Positions 59,229-64,000 of a stretch of DNA of 64,000 nucleotides are shown here, piece after piece; position 1 is the first letter of the stretch, and the number at the start of each line of letters is the position of its first letter. Origin of the DNA: Bufo bufo (taxonomy: Eukaryota; Chordata; Amphibia; Anura; Bufonidae). The stretch lies in the NCBI RefSeq assembly GCF_905171765.1, contig NC_053392.1, positions 31,860,192 through 31,924,191 on the forward strand, in the 5' to 3' direction. The notes under the pieces were generated by a model. That model was given only the letters and a program-made list of their open reading frames with translations. It was not told the DNA's origin and ran no database searches. The translations under genes were made by a program, and so were the position numbers.

Positions 59229-59853
59229 TCAGTTCATGGTCCCCGTCGCACTAAACAGTTGCGGCAACAAATCCAGTTTAGCTACCCTGTAGTACAGCGG
59301 ATTTTCAATGTGGGGTGGCAGGGTACTGTCCAAGTATGCTACTACCTGCTGGTTCAGGTCCTGCTCCAGGTCTAGCTGCTGCTGCTGCTGGTGAGTAGTT
59401 TCTTCACTAGGCGGGAGAAGAAAGCTGCTCATCTGCGACTCTAGACTAAAGTTGCTGCCTATGGAGCTGGAACTGCTCCTACCCCCCCACCCTGCCATGG
59501 CAGAGGAACGTGAGTGCAGAGGGCTCCCCCGTTCAGACCTGTGAGATGATGGACGATGACGCAGATAGGCTGCAGCCAACTTACTACATAGGATGTCTCT
59601 ATAGTAGTTCAGTTTGTCCTCCCTCTCAGTGGGTGTAAAAAAAGGTCCCCATTTTGGACCGGTAGTGAGGGTCCAACATGGTGGAGAGCCATAAGTCATC
59701 CCTCTGCCGAATGCTGACAATTCGTCTGTCACTACTCAAGCAAGTGAGCATACATCGGGAAAATTTGTGCAAGTGACTCGGAGGGACTCCCTGTCTCGAT
59801 CTCCATTGTATACTACCACGGTGTGTCTGGGTCTTCTGCCTCATCTTCCTCAT
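59185..59853 (-). pseudogene. Third hAT transposase, C-terminal part
   Basis: Contains RRIVSIRQRDDLWLSTMLDPHYRSKM (the LLDPRYK-like block), a Gln/Ser-rich linker, LYYRVAKLDLLPQ joined directly to LFSATGTM, and INQGWIS. The residues normally between these, including the catalytic Glu segment, are deleted. The upstream part lies at 62340-63510 across an insertion. Confidence 0.75.
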
Positions 59854-59944
59854 TGCCCTGTAGCTCCTCTGGCTGTTCCTGCTCCTCCTCTCCTGTCATC
59901 TATGTAGAAAAACCATCCATTTCGCGCTTCACATTGCTTGTGCT

Positions 59945-62359
59945 CAGGAGCATCCTGGGCCGGGGGGCAATTGCCCTTAAAAAACGGCCGCTGGGCCGCC
60001 CGTCTTTAACAAAAAAAGTATTTATTTTTTTTATTCCTCAGGGCCGCACCGCCGATCACCACAGGTGGCGCGGCCCTGGATGTAATTGTGGCGGGCAGTA
60101 GGAGATGAGCGCTTCCATTGTGGAAGCGCTCATCTCCATATTCATCTGTATCGCTGTCCTCAGGACAGCGATTCAGATGGCTGTGCTGTGGGCCAGGGGA
60201 GGGAGAGGCGTGTCCCTCCCCTGTTTTTCTGATAGGACGCAGGCACTAATGCCTGCAGCCTATGAGAGGCCGGGGAGGCTTGCATCGCTGCTAATGGAGG
60301 TAAGTATTAGTGTTTTGTTTTTTTTTCTTTGCGGGGGGAGCTGTCACTGTGGCTATGGGGGAGCTGGCACTATGGGGGGAGCTGGCACTATGGCTATGGG
60401 GGAGCTGGCACTATGGCTATGGGGGAGCTGGCACTATGGCTATGGGGGAGCTGGCACTATGGGGGGCTTGCACTATAGGGGGAGCTGGCACTATGGGGGA
60501 GCTGGCACTATAAGGATGCTGACACTATGGGGGGCTGACACTATGGGGGGGCTGGCACTATGGGGGGGAGCTGGCACTATGGGGGGAGCTGGCACTATGG
60601 GGGGGCTGGCACTATGGGGGGGAGCTGGCACTATGGGGGGGAGCTGGCACTGTGAGGGGAGCTGGCACTATGACGGGAGCTGGCACTATGGGAGGAGCTG
60701 GCACTATGGGGGGGCATTATGGGGGCATTTCTTACTGGCACATTATGGGGGGGGCACAATGGGGAAGAGGAGCACTATGGGGCATCTGGTGTTACTATAG
60801 GGGCATTATTTGGGGGCACTATGGGAAAGTGGGGGCTCTAAAGGGGCCTTTTGTATTGGCAAATTATGGGGGGCACTATGGCATTTGGTGGCACTAAGGG
60901 GGCATTTTTTACTGGCACATTATGGGAGGCACTATAGGGGAGAGCGGCACTATGGAGCATTATTTGGAGGCACTATGGGGGAGTGGAGCACTATTGGGGC
61001 ATATGGTGGCACTAAGAAGGGGCATTTTTTACTGGCACATTGTGGCGGAGAGGAGCACGATAGGGGCATCTGCTGGGGGCACTAAGTAGGGGCATTTTTT
61101 TACTGGCGTATTAAGGGGGACACTGGGGAAAGGGGAGAAGAGCAGTATGAGGGCATTTACTGGGGCACTATATAGGGGTATCTTATACTGGCATACATTA
61201 TGGGGACATTAGCTCAAATGCGGGCACTAAGCGGAGGTATTTCATGTACTGTCATATTATAGGGAGAATTAGTACTACTAGGGGGTAATATGGGGAGCTT
61301 TACTACTACTGGGGGGCTATGAGGAACATGATTATTAGGGCACTATAGGGGCATTATTACTACTAAGTGTGCACTGGCAGAGAATAATTTATATTGGTGG
61401 GATTTTGGGGAGCACTGTTACTTTGGGGGCACCCTGGCATAGTATCATCTTAGCACAATTATTTTTGGGGGACATTATCTTTATACTATTATGTCTGGGC
61501 GCAGTTATTTTTTAGAGCACTGTGTACCAATAATTGTTTAAGGGGGCATTATCTGTGTGGTAGTAATTTTTCCAGGGGGACTGTTTCTAAAGTATAGTAT
61601 TGGGGGCATAGCGGGCACAGTATTGGGGCACTATCTGTGTGGTAGCAGTATTTCCAGGGGGACTGTTTCTGCAGTATAGTATTGGGGGCACAGCGGGCAC
61701 AGTATTGGGGGCACTATCTGTGTGGTAGTAGTATTTCCAGGGGGACTGTTTCTGCAGTATAGTATTGAGGGTGGCAGGAAAGGGTGTTCAGAAGATGTGA
61801 AGATGATGGAAATGTGGGAAACTAATGTCTGTTTCTCAATCTCTGCAGAGATGGGAGATGGCAGAAAAATCATCATGGCGGTCTGGTCTGAATGGAGAAG
61901 ATAAAGAAAGAGAACGTCTACAACAAAGGTGACATCACTGGATGTAAGAGGTATGGGGCGCTATGTAGGAGAGGAGATACTCCGGCTCCTCCTCCTGCCG
62001 TTTTGCAGAAGGAGGATTCAGAGCTGTGTGAGGATGGCGAAAGGGGGCAGCAGGCCACGGGCGGGTGGCAGATGGTGGAGGGAACCACAAGCCTTGAGCA
62101 GGATCTGGGGAGGGATGAGCTTCCTGGCTGTAGCCTGCTGCTGTTTATTGTATAATGTGAAGCAGGCAGTGCAGCCAGGACAGGTCTCCCCTCTCCGTAT
62201 GATGTGTAGAGACAGGCCGCAACTATAGAATGTCAGCTGTACATAGTTTGTTGGGAGTGGCCTATTATATGTAGGAGGGGCTTTTAATAATGGGCGGGGC
62301 TAAAATGGGCCACTTGACTGGATTTTCCCCCCAGGACTAAGGCTGCCAGCCCTCCCCTG
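59945..62359. mobile_element. Non-autonomous hAT, 2.4 kb, inserted in the third hAT
   Basis: Ends CAGGAGCATCC and, inverted, CAGGGGAGGGC. Exact 8-bp duplications CTTGTGCT lie at 59937-59944 and 62360-62367. The left portion carries the shared cassette (GATGAGCGCTTCCATTGTGG, GAGAGGCGTGTCCCTCCCC). The middle is G-rich GCACTATGGGGG repeats. Confidence 0.85.
60345..61780. repeat. G-rich short tandem repeats
   Basis: GGGGGAGCTGGCACTAT units (60345-60720) grade into GGGGCATTTTTTACTGGCAC units (60720-61200) and a 90-100-bp unit with GTATTTCCAGGGGGACTG (61550-61780). Confidence 0.82.
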
Positions 62360-63510
62360 CTTGTGCTCCAATGTCCTCCTCCTCCAGTTCAGCCCCCACA
62401 GGGCTCATGTGTCCGTGAGATCTCTGCGCCACGTCTCCAGTCCCCTGACCAGCCAGATATACCAGCATCTGTTCCAGGACATGAAGCAGTGGAATGACAT
62501 TGTTCATCCCGTAGTCTTGGCGACTGACAAATAACGTGGTCTCCTCAAAGGGCCTAAGCAAACGGCAGTTGTCACGCATGAGCTGCCACTGGCTGACATC
62601 GAACACAGAGTAGTACTCCTGTCCGCTTGGATCATCAAGAAATCGTTTATGGCCTTTCTCTGTTTGTATAGTCGGTCCAACATATGGAGGGTGAAATTCC
62701 AATGGGTGGAAACGTTGCATATCAGCCTATGTTGGGGGATGCCATTCTGCCGCTGCAGCTCAAGGAGAGTGTGCTTTGTGGTGTACGAGTAACTGAAGTG
62801 CATGCAACGTTTCCTTGCTATTTTTAGCATGTCTGGCAGATGGGTGGAAGACTTCAGGTACCGCTTGACAACCAGATTGAACACGTGTACCATGCAGGTC
62901 GCAAGGCTCAGCCCTCCTTGACGCAGCACCGACACCATGTTCTGCCCGTTGTCCGTCACCAGGATTTGATTTCTTGATGAAGGACATAGGGCAGTTCCTC
63001 CCCTGTGTGACGCCGTTCACCCAGGCAAACGAGGTGCAGAACAGTGTGACATCGTGGTGCCCTACACATGTGGTATGCTGAAGGGGCACTGTGCAGTGGA
63101 GGCTAAGGACACGGTGGAGGATAAGGAGGCAGAGGCGGACATTGTCGTAGGACCAACGGCGTGGGATCGTGGAGGCAGAAGCTGCGTCACCTGGCCAAGT
63201 TGCTGGTGTGGCTGTGCAGGAACCACATTCACCCAGTGGGTAGTAAAGGACATGCATTGTCCCTGACCGTAGTTACAGCTCCACACGATGATGCTGCCGT
63301 GCACTTTGGCAGACACCGACAGACCCACCTTCTGTTCTACATGTGTGTGCAGGGCTGGTACTTCCTTTTTGGCAAATAAATGACGGCTTGGGACTCTCTG
63401 CCTCGGCTCAGCACAAGCCATCAGTTCAACTTGGACAGGAGCACATACAGCTTCCGCACCGTTGGATGAGGGATGATGAGAAGGACATACTGTTTCAATA
63501 ACACACAAAA
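62340..63510 (-). pseudogene. Third hAT transposase, central part
   Basis: Starts at 63508 with a VPSRHLFAKKEVPALHTHVEQKV block, then NYGQGQCMSFTTHWVNVV, TDNGQNMVSVLRQG (second Asp) with CMVHVFNLVVKR, LICNVSTHWNFTLHMLDRL, and SQWQLMRDNCRLLRPFEETT. Frames change near 63250, 62960 and 62720. The position of the first Asp reads IIVWSCN instead of TTDTW. The BED finger is absent, so the 5' end is truncated near 63510. Confidence 0.78.
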
Positions 63511-64000
63511 GGATCCCTCAGGAGGTTGCGACGCTATATATATTATACAAAAGGGTTAAATGGTCACTCGGACCTTAGCGTAACTTTTGCAACCTCTCTG
63601 ACTAGTAATCATAAAATTTTATCTTTATTATTCACTCTTTAAAATACATATACTACTTGGGAACTCGCTTTAAAATCCCTCAGGGAGATCAGGGTTCGAG
63701 AACTGTTTAATATTTATTATATGATGTATGTTCACATTGGACTCCACAGGGCGGGATATGAGCCACCCCTCGAGTCTCCAGGCGTGCAAGTGTCTCTGTG
63801 TCTAACACTATCTCAATACAATTTCCCACTGTGGGGTCCCTACCTTATATCCCTGAACTAAAAACTTGGTTCCTGTATCCATACATGTTTCGCTGTTTAC
63901 TCAGTGTCTTCAGGGGATGATATGCAGGCACTGCGTGTGGGGCCGGGGATCGGGCTTTAACTCCTCGGTTCCAGCAGGTGGGGTCAGTTCGTCCATCTCT
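63511..64000. other. Right edge, unidentified retroelement tail
   Basis: AT-rich with no gene. It contains the hammerhead-like relic at 63878-63918 and flanking GC-rich sequence running out of the window. Confidence 0.4.
63878..63918 (-). ncRNA. Hammerhead-like motif, partly conserved
   Basis: Minus strand: CTGAAGA (fits CUGANGA), stem II CACTG/CAGCG with one mismatch, GAAA, C-AT-G stem III, then UA as UH. Stem I (ATCC with GGAT) has a mismatch beside the core. The core boxes are complete, so it is better preserved than 8573 and 9993. Confidence 0.45.

Overview
The window looks like intergenic DNA from a large, repeat-rich vertebrate genome, most likely an amphibian such as a frog or toad. 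The evidence is a vertebrate ATP7A coding fragment, hAT elements with TAGAGTTGAGCGAAC-type termini, palindromic TTAA-flanked MITEs of the TTAAAGGGAACCTGTCACC type, Tc1/mariner copies, Penelope-like elements and a Gmr1-like gypsy element. The species call is inference. I found no complete host gene. The only host-type coding sequence is an intronless ATP7A piece (4994-5208) and one weak exon candidate (57188-57390).

1-7.4 kb: two Penelope-like retroelement (PLE) copies joined head to head as a giant imperfect palindrome. Each has an RT and a GIY-YIG remnant and a downstream hammerhead-ribozyme motif. The right copy carries the ATP7A fragment, and its far end is split by a hAT MITE with an exact 8-bp target duplication. 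7.4-15.7 kb: a TTAA MITE, two Tc1 elements, foldback elements, and a second inverted-repeat pair in which one arm preserves the empty site of an insertion in the other.

15.7-36.9 kb: two copies of one autonomous-type hAT family in opposite orientation, each with a perfect 8-bp target duplication. Copy A (15722-29805) is about 14.1 kb, inflated by a 295-bp array before the transposase and a 141-bp array of about 48 units after it. Copy B (30464-36855) is about 6.4 kb; its transposase frame is open except for one 2-nt deletion.

36.9-52.1 kb: a Russian-doll nest. A second hAT family (transposase pieces at 39785-42723 and 50639-51060) is split by a gypsy LTR element (42724-50638) with integrase ahead of RT. 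The gypsy element is in turn invaded by two palindromic elements (42785-43565 and 45088-47456). A solo LTR, an LTR-like insertion and a non-autonomous hAT lie in the left flank.

52.1-64 kb: fragments of further hAT transposases, two large non-autonomous hAT elements (53190-56097 and 59945-62359) made largely of short tandem repeats, two palindromic TTAA MITEs, and a degenerate hammerhead-like relic at the right edge. Three non-autonomous hATs (37457-38656, 53190-56097, 59945-62359) share an internal cassette. Boundaries were read by eye from target duplications and terminal inverted repeats. No similarity search was run.
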